The notes beneath the pieces were generated by a model, which was given only the letters and a program-made list of their open reading frames with translations, made no database searches and was not told where the DNA came from. A stretch of 64,000 nt of DNA, from positions 221,754-285,753 of the forward strand of contig JADIYM010000007.1 in assembly GCA_016705245.1 (NCBI GenBank), written 5' to 3'. Shown here piece after piece: positions 38,941 to 48,870 of the stretch; within the stretch, counting starts at the first letter, position 1; the number at the start of each line of letters is the position of its first letter. This DNA comes from Blastocatellia bacterium (GTDB lineage: Bacteria; Acidobacteriota; Blastocatellia; UBA7656; JADIYM01). The translations under genes and the position numbers were made by a program.

Positions 38941-41611
38941 CTTCTTCATCGAGCATCGTCACCCGGCCTGCCGACCCGTCCACCCGCACGCGCTGCCCCG
39001 TCGTCAGTCGCGTCGTCGCCTCGTCGACGCCGACAACCGCCGGGATGCCGTATTCGCGCGCGACGACCGATCCGTGCGTGATGAGCCCGCCGACTTCCGT
39101 CACGAGACCGCCCGCCGCCAGAAACAGCGGCGTCCACGATGGGTCGGTTCCCGGGCACACGAGAATCTCGCCCGGTTCGAGTCTTGCCGAATGGGGGTCG
39201 AGCACGACGCGGACGAGCCCCTCCACGACTCCGGGAGACACCGGGGTGCCGACGAGCGTCCCGTCGGCCGCCTCCGCAGCGGACACGCCGCCACCGAAGA
39301 ACGCCCGGCCATCCGAGAGCAGCACGCGCGGTATCTGGCGCCTTTTCATCTCGCGATCGAACGTCGCGAGCCGGTCCGAGACAATGGATCGCCAGTCGCG
39401 CCGGTCTCCAGCAGCGACCTCCCGCAGTTCCGAGACGTGAAGGAAGAACACGTGCTCAGGTCTATCCAGAATTCCCGCGGCCGCCAGGTCACGTCCGCTC
39501 TCGAGCAACGCATCGCGCAGGAATCCGAATGTACGGATCACCGTGAATTTAGGACTCTCGCGCATTCCCGCAAGCGCGTGCATTCGAGACGCAAACCACT
39601 TGACCACCGGCGCCTTCCACCACCCGAATCGCGTCCTCCGGAAAACATCGGCCAACACCCGTATCGATTCGCCCGACGAAGCTGCGCCGCGCGCGAACAC
39701 GGCATCTGGCGAGGATTCGTCGTCCTCGATCTGCAAATAACTTCCAATCGCCTCCATCAGCGGCGTCGGGTCTTCCCGCCATCGTGTCCGCCCGAGATCG
39801 ATCTCCGCTACACCTCGGGCGCCGTAGAGGGCGAGGAAGGCCTCCACTACCGCCTGCGACGCCTGTGGCAACCGGCGGTCGAGCACCTCGGCAGCCAGCA
39901 TCGACGCGCTCGCAACCTCGAAATGGGCAGCCGACGCCGGATCGCCGCGGATCGTGCGCGCCACGTCCCACAGCGCCAGGTCCATTTCGGTCGTCACGTT
40001 GTTCGCGAGCCCGCGCGTCGCCTCGAGCGCCAGCCGCTTTCCCTCCGGGACCTCCGACGCGAATCGGACAAGGAAAGCGAGGCTCCCGACTCCTGCCGCG
40101 ACGACCGGGACGAGTTGCGGCACGAGGGAATTCAACACGGCCCCGGGAAGCGCCTCGAACAGATCGAGCCGCGCGTCGAGCGTCTTTGCGGCCAGACTCG
40201 TTTCCTTCATCGACGCAATGAAAGACTCGATCGAGCGCTGCGCGCGTCGCCGGCTTGCCTCTGGCCGGGCCAGGACCCGGAAGATGCGAAAGGCGAGCTG
40301 GGTCGCGAAGGTCGCCAGCGTCAGCACCGTTGAGAACCGGACTCGTTTGACGGATCGTTCGATCGCAGGATCATCGGCCACCGCTTCGACCGCCTGCCCG
40401 ATGCCCGGCTCGACGTTCGCCGATGCTTCTCGGAACATCTTTCTCGCGAGACGGTGGCGTGCAATGAGTGTTGCGTCGATGAACAGCCTCTCCGCCGCCA
40501 CGTTCACGAACCACTGAGTCTCGAGCGTCGTCTCCGTGCCAAATCGACCGGCGAGCGTCGAGCCCAACGTCCGGAAGAGATCGCGCCCGAGTGGCGTCAT
40601 CGGCGCGAGCATGCCCTGGATGGCGCCAAACGAAATCAGGATCCGGAGCGGTACGGCTGACAGTCCCTCGGGCAGTGGAAAGAGCGAGGTGATCGGCCGT
40701 GACTGAAGCACGTGCAAACGACCGCCGGCCCGTGCCCACTCGATGTCCTGCGGACAGCCAAACAACGCCTCGATTCGCCTGCCCAGCCGCGCCAGCTCGA
40801 GGACGTCGTCGTCAGCCAACGACTGGCGCTGGGCCGCGGTGATGGAGACTGTCCGCGTGCCGCCGCCATCGACCGACTCGATCGAAACGGCCTTCGCACC
40901 AAGCGCCTTCGTAACGATCCGGTCGGCATCGATCACGAAGTGGTCCGGCTCGACGAGACCCGAGACGAGCGCTTCTCCCAGTCCGAACGTTGCGTCGACG
41001 ACGGTCTCGCTTCGCTTACCAGTCAGCGGATTGGCGGTGAAAAGCACGCCCGACGCCTCGCTCTGCACCATCTCCTGGACGACGACGGCAAGCGCGACGT
41101 CGTCGTGCCGGATGGCGTTGCGCGCGCGATAGCCGATGGCGCGTGCCGTCCACAGGCTGCTCCAGCAACGCACGACCGCCCCGAGCAGGGCGGCTTCTCC
41201 AATGACGTTGAGAAACGTGTCCTGTTGTCCGGCGAACGACATGTCCGGCAGATCCTCCGCGGTTGCGGAGGACCGGACGGCGACTGGCACCGCCCCAAGT
41301 TCGGCGTATGAGACGACAATCTCCCGCACGACGTCGTCTGCCATGGTGCCGGCTTCGAATCGCTCCCGGATTCGCACGGACGCAACTTCGAGCGCGTTCG
41401 GATCGTCCGCGATGGCCGACTCCGCGGTTTCTCGAACGAAGGCGCGCAGATCGTTTCCTTCAACGAAGGCGACGTAGGCTGCGGTCGAGATCACGAATCC
41501 CCTGGGAACGGCAAAGCCCGCTCGCACCAGCGCAGCCAGGTTGGCACCCTTGCCGCCGGCCAGCTCGAGCGTGGCCTCGCTGCTTCCAAGATCGAGGATC
41601 GTGCGGGTCAT
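38906..41611 (-). CDS. PEP-utilising/ATP-grasp enzyme, rifampicin-phosphotransferase-like architecture
   Basis: 901 aa. The N-terminal ATP-grasp half matches PEP synthase/PPDK (GGKGANLAALVRAGFAVPRG, VAVRSSATAEDLPDMSFAGQ, SGVLFTANPLTG, DIEWARAGGRLHVLQSRPIT). The C-terminal mobile domain carries the phosphohistidine motif GGLITHGSVVAREYGIPAVV. There is no PEP/pyruvate TIM barrel, so it is not PEP synthase proper; the order ATP-grasp, spacer of about 400 residues, then His domain is that of rifampicin phosphotransferases and related enzymes. The natural substrate is unknown. The last residues are encoded by a family B repeat. It lies between potCD and the TonB receptor genes. Confidence 0.82.
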   Translation of the reverse strand: MTRTILDLGSSEATLELAGGKGANLAALVRAGFAVPRGFVISTAAYVAFVEGNDLRAFVRETAESAIADDPNALEVASVRIRERFEAGTMADDVVREIVVSYAELGAVPVAVRSSATAEDLPDMSFAGQQDTFLNVIGEAALLGAVVRCWSSLWTARAIGYRARNAIRHDDVALAVVVQEMVQSEASGVLFTANPLTGKRSETVVDATFGLGEALVSGLVEPDHFVIDADRIVTKALGAKAVSIESVDGGGTRTVSITAAQRQSLADDDVLELARLGRRIEALFGCPQDIEWARAGGRLHVLQSRPITSLFPLPEGLSAVPLRILISFGAIQGMLAPMTPLGRDLFRTLGSTLAGRFGTETTLETQWFVNVAAERLFIDATLIARHRLARKMFREASANVEPGIGQAVEAVADDPAIERSVKRVRFSTVLTLATFATQLAFRIFRVLARPEASRRRAQRSIESFIASMKETSLAAKTLDARLDLFEALPGAVLNSLVPQLVPVVAAGVGSLAFLVRFASEVPEGKRLALEATRGLANNVTTEMDLALWDVARTIRGDPASAAHFEVASASMLAAEVLDRRLPQASQAVVEAFLALYGARGVAEIDLGRTRWREDPTPLMEAIGSYLQIEDDESSPDAVFARGAASSGESIRVLADVFRRTRFGWWKAPVVKWFASRMHALAGMRESPKFTVIRTFGFLRDALLESGRDLAAAGILDRPEHVFFLHVSELREVAAGDRRDWRSIVSDRLATFDREMKRRQIPRVLLSDGRAFFGGGVSAAEAADGTLVGTPVSPGVVEGLVRVVLDPHSARLEPGEILVCPGTDPSWTPLFLAAGGLVTEVGGLITHGSVVAREYGIPAVVGVDEATTRLTTGQRVRVDGSAGRVTMLDEEGEWTGLQDSQD

Positions 41612-41612
41612 A

Positions 41613-41693
41613 GAGAGTTGACAGGATTACAGGATTATCAGGATTAAAGAAAATCCTGTTAATCCTGAAAATCCCGCAATCCTGTCAACTCTC
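41613..41693. repeat. Family B element between potCD and the PEP-utilising enzyme gene
   Basis: GAGAGTTGACAGGATTACAG at the left and CAATCCTGTCAACTCTC at the right, with internal ATCCTG/CAGGAT units. It begins 5 nt past the potCD stop codon on the minus strand. Confidence 0.9.
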
Positions 41694-41698
41694 CTGCA

Positions 41699-43537
41699 TC
41701 ACGACTTGATCCTCGTCCAGAAACGGTCGTAGATCTCCATCGCCTCGCCGAGGTCCGTCATGAACTCGCAGTTGTCGAGGGCTTTGTCCGGCGGGAAGAT
41801 CGCCGGGTTGTCGCGATACTCAGGTGGCAGGAATTCGAGCGACGCGCGGTTCGGCGTCGCGAAACCCATGACCTCAGTGATCCGCGCCGCCGACCGTCCC
41901 TCGAGCACGAAATCGATGAAGAGGTGCGCGAGATCCTCGTTCGGCGCGCCCTTCGGAATACACATGCTGTCGACGAAAAGCGTGCAGCCCTCCTTCGGAA
42001 TCACGTAAACAATGTTCGGATCCTCGAGCGCCACACGCGCGATCTGCCCGCTGTAGCCCTGCGTAACCCACACCTCGCCCGCGAGCAGGTTCTCGGCGAA
42101 CGTGTCGCTCTCGAACGTGCGCACGAGCGGCTTGAGCTCCTCGACGAGCCCGGCGGCACGTGCAATCTCCGCTTCGTCGGTTGAGTTCAGCGACTTCCCC
42201 TCGCGCTTGAGCGCCGCGGCGAAGTTCTCGCGCGCGTCGTTGAGCATCCCGAGCCGGTCTCGCAGCGCCGGGTCCCAGAGATCCGCCCAGCTCTCGATGG
42301 GCTTCGCGACCAGGTCCTTCCGGTAGCCGATCCCGCGCGTTCCCCATCCATACGGAATCGAGTAACGGTTCTCAGGATCGAACGGCAGACCGAGGAAGCG
42401 CGGATTCAGGTTGTCGAGGTTCGTCAGACGGCGAGTGTCGATCTCCTCGAGCAGGTCGTTCTGCCGAAGCACCTCGATCATGTAGTCGCTCGGCACCACG
42501 ATGTCGTAGCTCGCGACGCCCGTCTGCAGCTTCGCCAGCATCGCCTCGTTCGAGTCGTACAGCTCGACGTTTACGCGCACGCCGTAGCGTGCCTCGAACT
42601 CTGCCACGAGCTCGTCCGGCAGGTACTGCGACCAGATGTAGACGCTCAGCTCGCGCTTTCCCGCGTCGCGCACCGGACCGCCGATCGAAAAGACTCCAAG
42701 CGCGATGACGACGCTCGCCGCAATTGCTGACGTGCCTCGTCCGGCCACGCCCGTTTCGTAGCGCTGCGACAGCAGGACGAGCACGAACGTCGCCAGGAGC
42801 AGGATCGTCGAGATGGCGTTGATCTCGGGCGTCACGCCCGTTCGGACCATCGAGTAGATCTGCAGTGGCAACGTCGTGCCGCCGCTCCCGGCGACGAAGC
42901 TCGTCACGACGTAATCGTCGAGCGAGATCGTGAAGACGAGCAGCGCGGCTGAAACGAGCCCGGGCGCAAGCAGCGGGAGGGTCACGCGCACGAACGCGTC
43001 GATCGGCGGTGCGCCCAGGTCCGCCGCGGCCTCCTCCAGCTTCGGGTCGAGCATCGAGAGTCGCGCGCGCACCGTGAACACGACGTACGAGATCGAGAAC
43101 GCCACGTGGGCGACGACGACCGACCAGAAACCGAGCTTCCATCCGGCCAGGCCGAAGAAAACGACGCTCGCGAAGCCGAGCACGATCTCGGGAATGACGA
43201 CTGGAAGATAGAAAAGCCCGTCGACGAGGCCGCGTCCGCGGAACCTGTGCCGTCCGAGCGCAATCGCGGCCGGAGTGCCGAGAGCGACCGAAAAGACCGT
43301 CGACAGGAAGGCGACGAATAGGCTCGTACGCAGAGACTGGATGACGGCGTCGTCCTGCCACGCCTTCGCGTACCAGTCCAGCGAGAATCCCGACCAGACG
43401 GCCATCTGCCTCGACGCGTTGAACGAGAAAACGACGAGGATGAGGATCGGAAGGTACAGGTACGCGTAAACCGCGCCGATGCCAAGCCACGCGCCGAACG
43501 CGCGCTTCCCGGTTCCGACCGACTCCGCAGCGCTCAA
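41699..43537 (-). CDS. Spermidine/putrescine ABC transporter: permease PotC fused to binding protein PotD
   Basis: 612 aa. Residues about 10-265 are a PotC-type permease with six helices and the EAA loop (LEEAAADLGAPPIDAFVRVTLPLLAPGL as two parts). A further helix (TSAIAASVVIALGVFSI) leads directly into a PotD-like periplasmic domain (ELSVYIWSQYLPDELVAEFE, YDIVVPSDYMIEVL, YGWGTRGIGYRKDLV, FIDFVLEG). The linking helix would anchor the binding protein to the membrane facing the periplasm. The start is a TTG at 43537 that overlaps the potB stop (TTGA); no ATG exists before residue 40. Polyamine specificity is inferred from family. Confidence 0.88.
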   Translation of the reverse strand: MSAAESVGTGKRAFGAWLGIGAVYAYLYLPILILVVFSFNASRQMAVWSGFSLDWYAKAWQDDAVIQSLRTSLFVAFLSTVFSVALGTPAAIALGRHRFRGRGLVDGLFYLPVVIPEIVLGFASVVFFGLAGWKLGFWSVVVAHVAFSISYVVFTVRARLSMLDPKLEEAAADLGAPPIDAFVRVTLPLLAPGLVSAALLVFTISLDDYVVTSFVAGSGGTTLPLQIYSMVRTGVTPEINAISTILLLATFVLVLLSQRYETGVAGRGTSAIAASVVIALGVFSIGGPVRDAGKRELSVYIWSQYLPDELVAEFEARYGVRVNVELYDSNEAMLAKLQTGVASYDIVVPSDYMIEVLRQNDLLEEIDTRRLTNLDNLNPRFLGLPFDPENRYSIPYGWGTRGIGYRKDLVAKPIESWADLWDPALRDRLGMLNDARENFAAALKREGKSLNSTDEAEIARAAGLVEELKPLVRTFESDTFAENLLAGEVWVTQGYSGQIARVALEDPNIVYVIPKEGCTLFVDSMCIPKGAPNEDLAHLFIDFVLEGRSAARITEVMGFATPNRASLEFLPPEYRDNPAIFPPDKALDNCEFMTDLGEAMEIYDRFWTRIKS

Positions 43538-44397
43538 GCGCGGGCCTCGTCGCGCGCGCCGGCGCGCCAGGCGATCACGAGCAGGACGATCACCGCAATC
43601 GCCAGCACGTTGCCGAGCGCTGCACCGAACGGCTGGTTCCGCTGCACGAACTGCTCCTGGATGAGGCTGCCGATCATCATCGACTTGGCCCCGCCGAGCA
43701 TGTCGGGCGTGATGAACGCGCCAAGCGACGGGACGAACACGAGCACGATACCGGCGATGATCCCCGACTTGGTGAGCGGCAGCGTGACGTGGATGAATCG
43801 CGACACTCGCGATGCGCCGAGGTCGCTTGCCGCCTCGAGCAGCCTCCGGTCCAGCCGCTCGATCGCCGCGTAGAGCGGCAGGATCATGAACGGCAGTTCG
43901 GCGTATACCTGTCCGATCATCACGGCTGTGTCGGTGTAGAGCAGCTTCTGCGCCGGCAGTCCGACCCAGGCGAACAGCGCGTTCACGAGGCCGTCGTCCT
44001 GCAGCATGAACCGCCAGGCGTAGGTGCGTACGAGAAAGCTCGTCCAGAACGGCACGACGGCTAGGACGAGCAGCGTCGACTTCCACCGCGGCGACACCTT
44101 CATCGCGATGGCGTACGCCGTCGGGTAGCCGACGGCAAAGCAGAGCACCGTAGTGACCGTCGCGATCCACAGAGACCGGCCGTAAACCGACAGGTAGAGC
44201 GGATCGAAAGCCTGCACGTAGTTCTGGAGTCCAAGCGTCCAGTTCACCGCGCCGTATGCGCCTCGCCGGGCGAGGCTGTATGCCGCCATGACGAGCAGGG
44301 GGCCGACGAAGAAGACGGCAATCCACAGCAGACTCGGCGAGAGCAATGCCGCCGCGCGCGCGCCATCCGAGCGACCGCGATTGCCCGAATCGCTCAT
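43534..44397 (-). CDS. potB: Spermidine/putrescine ABC transporter permease PotB
   Basis: 287 aa, six-helix inner-membrane permease that pairs with PotC. The N-terminal PSLLWIAVFFVGPLLVMAAY and the EAA coupling loop LLEAASDLGASRVSRFIHVT (for contact with PotA) are visible, followed by LPLTKSGIIAG. The ATG at 44397 is used; another 18 nt upstream is less likely. It overlaps potCD by 4 nt. A 202-nt spacer with a palindrome separates it from potA. Confidence 0.92.
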   Translation of the reverse strand: MSDSGNRGRSDGARAAALLSPSLLWIAVFFVGPLLVMAAYSLARRGAYGAVNWTLGLQNYVQAFDPLYLSVYGRSLWIATVTTVLCFAVGYPTAYAIAMKVSPRWKSTLLVLAVVPFWTSFLVRTYAWRFMLQDDGLVNALFAWVGLPAQKLLYTDTAVMIGQVYAELPFMILPLYAAIERLDRRLLEAASDLGASRVSRFIHVTLPLTKSGIIAGIVLVFVPSLGAFITPDMLGGAKSMMIGSLIQEQFVQRNQPFGAALGNVLAIAVIVLLVIAWRAGARDEARA

Positions 44398-44455
44398 CGA
44401 CTCGTCACCGTCCAAAGATCCCAGGCGCCCGATTTGGATCCTCGGCGCACAGCCA

Positions 44456-44481
44456 GATCAGTACCGCGAGCGGTACTGATC
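44456..44481. repeat. Perfect palindrome in the potA-potB spacer
   Basis: GATCAGTACCGC-GA-GCGGTACTGATC, two 12-nt arms. A diverged copy (TTACCGCTCGTGGTACTGATC) lies at 44543-44565, and the core CAGTACCGCGAGCGGTA recurs near 33262 upstream of the COG0523 gene. It could be an operator, a processing hairpin or a small mobile repeat. Confidence 0.7.
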
Positions 44482-44599
44482 TCGCGGAGGTCGTCCGTAC
44501 CTCCGAGCTCGCACGTCGTCATTACCAGCGATGCCAACCCGCGCATTACCGCTCGTGGTACTGATCCCGTTGCCTGGAATGTGCCCCGCCGCACGGTCT

Positions 44600-45685
44600 T
44601 CATGGCTCGAGCCGGACGCCGTGACCCGTATCCCACACGAGCCCGACCTCCGTTCCCGGCGCGAGGGCTTCGGGCGTTCCATCGTTCTGCGCAAACACGG
44701 TCCACGCCGAGCCATCGACGAGCCGAACGCGCCAATGCGTCACGTCGCCAAGGTACCGCGCGTCTTCGACCCGGCCCGCAATGACGCCCGCGCCGTCCAG
44801 ATCGGCAAACCGGATCTTCTCCGGCCGTACGGCAACGGTTACGCGGTCGCCCGTCGCGAGTGCCGGACCACCGTTGGCGCGAGCCGAAAGCGGAACGAGT
44901 CCCGCCGGTGTCCGGACCGACGCCGTCGAGCCGTCGATCGATTCGACGCTGCCCTCGATGACGTTTGTGACCCCGACGAACTCGGCGATGAATCTCGTCC
45001 GCGGATGCTCGTAAATCTCGGACGGCGTGCCCATCTGCTCGATGCGCCCGTCCTTCATCACGACGACTACGTCCGACATCGCGAGCGCCTCGTCCTGATC
45101 GTGCGTCACGAAGACAAAACTGATACCGAGCCTGCGCTGGAGCTGCTTCAACTCGAGTTGCATCGCTTCGCGCAGTTTCCGGTCGAGGGCGCCGAGCGGC
45201 TCGTCGAGCAGGAGGATTCGCGGGCCCGGCGCCACCGCTCGAGCGATCGCCACTCGCTGCTGCTGACCTCCGGAGAGCTGCGCCGGCATCCGATCCTCGA
45301 ATCCCGTCAGGCGAACGAGCTCGAGCGCCTCGCGGACGAGCCGGGCGATCTCGTCACGTGAGCGGCGCACTCTGCCGCGCCGCAAGCCGAAGGCGACGTT
45401 GTCTGCGACCGACAGGTGTGGAAAAAGCGCGTACTGCTGGAAGACCGTGTGTACGTCGCGTTCGTGGGGCGCCACGTCGGTGACGTCCGCTTCACCGAAG
45501 AGCACACGCCCCTCGTCCGGACGCTCGAATCCCGCTATGAGACGCAGCAGCGTAGTCTTTCCGCACCCCGACGGTCCGAGGAGAGTGACGAACTGTCCGT
45601 CCTCGATGTCGAGCGAGACGCCGTCAACGGCCGCGATTCCGGGGAAGCGCTTCGTGACCGACTGGACCGCGACGACGGCTGCCAC
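44600..45685 (-). CDS. potA: Spermidine/putrescine ABC transporter ATP-binding protein PotA
   Basis: 361 aa. Walker A is GPSGCGKTT, the Q-loop VFQQYALFPHL, the signature LSGGQQQRVAIARA, Walker B ILLLDEPLGALD and the switch histidine is in VTHDQDEA. A C-terminal TOBE domain (VTVAVRPEKIRF) is typical of PotA. It energises uptake by PotB/PotCD. First gene of the transporter cluster on the minus strand. Confidence 0.94.
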   Translation of the reverse strand: MAAVVAVQSVTKRFPGIAAVDGVSLDIEDGQFVTLLGPSGCGKTTLLRLIAGFERPDEGRVLFGEADVTDVAPHERDVHTVFQQYALFPHLSVADNVAFGLRRGRVRRSRDEIARLVREALELVRLTGFEDRMPAQLSGGQQQRVAIARAVAPGPRILLLDEPLGALDRKLREAMQLELKQLQRRLGISFVFVTHDQDEALAMSDVVVVMKDGRIEQMGTPSEIYEHPRTRFIAEFVGVTNVIEGSVESIDGSTASVRTPAGLVPLSARANGGPALATGDRVTVAVRPEKIRFADLDGAGVIAGRVEDARYLGDVTHWRVRLVDGSAWTVFAQNDGTPEALAPGTEVGLVWDTGHGVRLEP

Positions 45686-45755
45686 TATCGGCAGCCTCCG
45701 GGATCAGCCGACGGCCGGCCGTGCCCATGCGGGCGCTGTTCAAGCGCACGCTTTT

Positions 45756-48516
45756 TCACTTCTGGTAGAGCCTCCAGAGCAGGTTCGCAATGTCGTCGTA
45801 CTCGAACGGCTTGCCAATGATGGAGTCGACGAGGCCCGTCTCGTCGTTCGGCGCCGTCACCGACACGCCGTAGCCCGTGACGAGCACGACTTTGACCACG
45901 CGGAATCGCTCACGCACATGACGCGCCACCGCCCATCCATCCATGCCGGGCATCGAGAGGTCCGTGAAAACCACGTCGAATGGGCCGTCACGCTCGAGGA
46001 TGCTGATTCCCTCCACTCCGGTCGCGGTCTGGAAGACCGTGTGGCCCTGCTCGTCGAGCAGGTCCGACAGGACCTCGCGCACCACGTCTTCGTCGTCGAT
46101 GACGAGCACCTTCAACGGCCCGACGAATCCGGCGGCCCTTGCAGGCGCGATTCCGGCCGGCATTTCCGTCATCGGGAACGTCAATGTGAACGTCGTGCCC
46201 TTGCCGACCTCGCTCTCGAGATCGATGTGGCCGTTGTGGTGCGTGACGATGCCGTAGCTGACCGCAAGTCCCATCCCGGTCCCCGAAGCGCCCTTTGTCG
46301 AGAAGAACGGCTCGAAGATCCGCTCGCGAATCCTGCGCGGTATGCCCATTCCCTCGTCGATGAACCGCACGACGACCTCGCCGTTCGAGTCAGTCGACGA
46401 AACGCGCAGGGGGCCTCCATCCGGCATCGCGTCGATCGCATTGATGATGAGGTTGACAAAGACTTCGCGAAGCTGGGATCCGTCGCCGAGGACGGGCGGC
46501 AAGTTCGCCGCCTCGAACTCGACCGTATATTTGATGCCGCGCGAATGTGCGTCGTCGAGCCAGCGCGTGCGCGTGATCTCGATGGCATCGCGCACGAGAC
46601 CGTTGAGGTCTACCGGCTCGAAATCGGCCTGGCCCTGCTGCCGGGCGAAGTTCTGAATTCGCCGGACAGTCTGGGCGCTGTCGAGGGCTGCGGTCTCGAT
46701 GACCTCGAACTCTTGCCGCATCTCGCTGTAATCCGGATTGCGCATCAGCCGTTGCACGCGGCCGAGGATCGCGGCGAGATCATTGTTCACGTCGTGGGCG
46801 ACACCCGATGCGAGCTGCCCGAGAGCGCGGAGCTTGTCGGCCTGCTGCGAGCGCTCGGCAATGCTCTTTTCTTCGGTCACGTCGCGCGCCACGCCGAGTA
46901 CGCTCACGATCTTGCCGTCCTCGTTGATCGGCGAATACGTCAGGACGACCCGCCGTTCGTCGCCGGTGGCTGCGTTGTAGATCGACGCCTCGAAACGCCG
47001 CGTCTCTCCGGTTGTCGTCGCCTTGAAATGAAGGTCGAACTCCTCCTGCTGGTCCTCGGAAACGAACGATGCATAGGACTGGCCCAGAAGCTCGGAGATG
47101 AGTCGGCCCGACAGCGTCGAGAGGTGCGAATTCGACCAGACGAGCCGTCCTGCGAGATCGATGACGAAAATCGCGTCGTGGGCCGACTCGACGAGGTTCA
47201 CGAGGAAGTGCTGCTGTCGTCGGAGCTCCGCCTCGGTCCGACGCAGGTCGTCGAGGTCGCGGATTAGCTGCACGACGCCGATGATGTCTCCGTGCTCGTT
47301 GACGATCGGATCCACGGTCACGTGGAGCACGTGGTACGTTCGCTGCGAGAGGATCTCGAGCACGACGCGCTCGCGAAGCTCCATCGCACACCTCGCTGAC
47401 GAAGGCAAGCTCGCCCTCACGCCAGACCCAGCCGGCCGAACGGCGGTCGATCTCGAGCAATCCCCAGCTCTCGCCGCGGACGACGATCGGACACACGACC
47501 ACCCGCCGGTCCGCAGTGTGCGACGCCGCATCGATCGAGCCAGCCGCCATCCATCCGTCTTCGACGATCTGCGCGGTGTGCCGGGCCAGCAGTTCGTCGA
47601 GTACCGAGTCTGAAACCGTGACCGGCACCGATTCGCTTGCGGCTCGCTCGACGAGACCCTGGTCGGCGTCTCCTCCGGCAAATCGCCAGAGCGGCAGGAG
47701 ATCGACGCCGTGCTCGCATCTCCAGACGACGAGTCCGTCGGCCTGGACGGCTTCTCCGACGCGTTCGGCTGCCGTTCGCAGCACGTGGTCGAGGCCGAGC
47801 GAGCTGCGAAGCGCCCGGCCAATCTGGCGGATGAGCAACTCACGCTCACCGACACGTCGCGCTTCATCGAGCAATTCGGCCTGCCGCTGCGCGATGCTGA
47901 CGATCGTCGATGCTTCGCGGGCGAGGTGACGATCATCGAGCGTCCATTCCCTCGTCGTGGTCTGCATTGCCATGACGAGCAGTGCGCGCATCCGCGAGCT
48001 GAAGACTATCGGAACGGCGAGCAGCGCGCGCGCCGACAACGCTTCGGCCAGATGTGCGAGCGGAGTGTCCACCGCGACCTCGCCGGCAACGTCAGCGACG
48101 ACGACCTCTCCCTCGAGCCGAATGGCGTTGAATATCTCGTTGGCGCCGTCGATTGAAAAATCGACGGGGACCTTCGAGCCCTCGGTCTGGAACATCCTGC
48201 TTTCACGCGACATGAGCCGATTTCCACGCATCGCGAGTAGCGCACAGACGTCGAGCCCGAGTCCTCGCCCGATGGTCTCGACGGCGACGCGCGCCAGCGC
48301 CCGGGGATCGAGATCGCTAAGCGTCCGGCGGGCCAGGTCTCCCAGAAGCAGCTCGCGCCGAAGCGACCGGTCGTCGACCGCGGCCGGGACCGTGACCGCG
48401 AGACTGCCCGGCAGAACCAGTGGTGAAGTGGCGCGTCGTCTGGACTTCGAGTCGTCCGGAGCAACATCACCCTCACCAGCGGTTGCCGCATGCTGATTCA
48501 TCGGCGTTTCGGACAT
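45756..48516 (-). CDS. GAF-GAF-PAS hybrid histidine kinase, frameshifted
   Basis: About 920 aa across two frames. The first frame (48516 to about 47390) encodes two GAF domains. The second frame, from MELRERVVLEILSQRTYHVL, contains the end of a PAS domain, a complete PAS (AHDAIFVIDLAGRLVWSNSH), a HisKA with histidine in GQLASGVAHDVNNDLAAILG, HATPase (NLIINAIDAMPDGG, DEGMGIP, GTGMGLAVSYG) and a C-terminal receiver (DVVFTDLSMPGMDGWAVA). At the junction the first PAS seems to lack its N-terminal half, so more than one base may be missing; a small deletion or misassembly is possible. No transmembrane helix is seen, so it should be cytoplasmic. Signal unknown. Confidence 0.85.
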
Positions 48517-48705
48517 GTCGTGGGGAATACGCCTCGGCCGTGCGCTCAGGATTCCTTCCCCCTCGAGAGCGATCGAAAGCTATGCAAAAACGTCTACGGA
48601 GAACCACGAAAAAGTTACGCGAAGCGTACTCCCCATGGACATCAGGGTCAAATCTGGTACCGAAATGCCGCAAAGTCGCCGAATCGCCGCGGTCGAATTC
48701 GCGAT

Positions 48706-48803
48706 CTCCGTGGCTCCGCGGCTCTGTGACTCTGCGTGCGAAGCTCTCTTGAACCTCGGGAAAGCTATGCACACAGTGTCACAGAGCCACAGAGCCACAG
48801 GGT
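48706..48803. repeat. Family A palindrome (copy 5)
   Basis: TGGCTCCGCGGCTCTGTGAC against GTCACAGAGCCACAGAGCCA, centred on GCGAAGCTCTCTTGAACCTC. It lies in the 354-nt divergent gap between the hybrid kinase and nadK; the nadK -10 box is the only other signal seen there. Confidence 0.85.
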
Positions 48804-48858
48804 CATGAACCCGTGCACGGGTCTGCAGTCGCGAGCGGGCATCGGGTTCCCCCTGCGG

Positions 48859-48864
48859 TACAAT
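48859..48864 (+). promoter_or_regulatory. Putative leaderless promoter -10 box (TACAAT) of nadK
   Basis: TACAAT ends 6 nt before the GTG at 48871. There is no Shine-Dalgarno sequence between. Confidence 0.5.
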
Positions 48865-48870
48865 CCGCGC

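Noticed and set aside
38906..41611. Classical PEP synthase or PPDK
   Set aside because: The C-terminal PEP/pyruvate-binding barrel is absent and the histidine domain is at the C-terminus.
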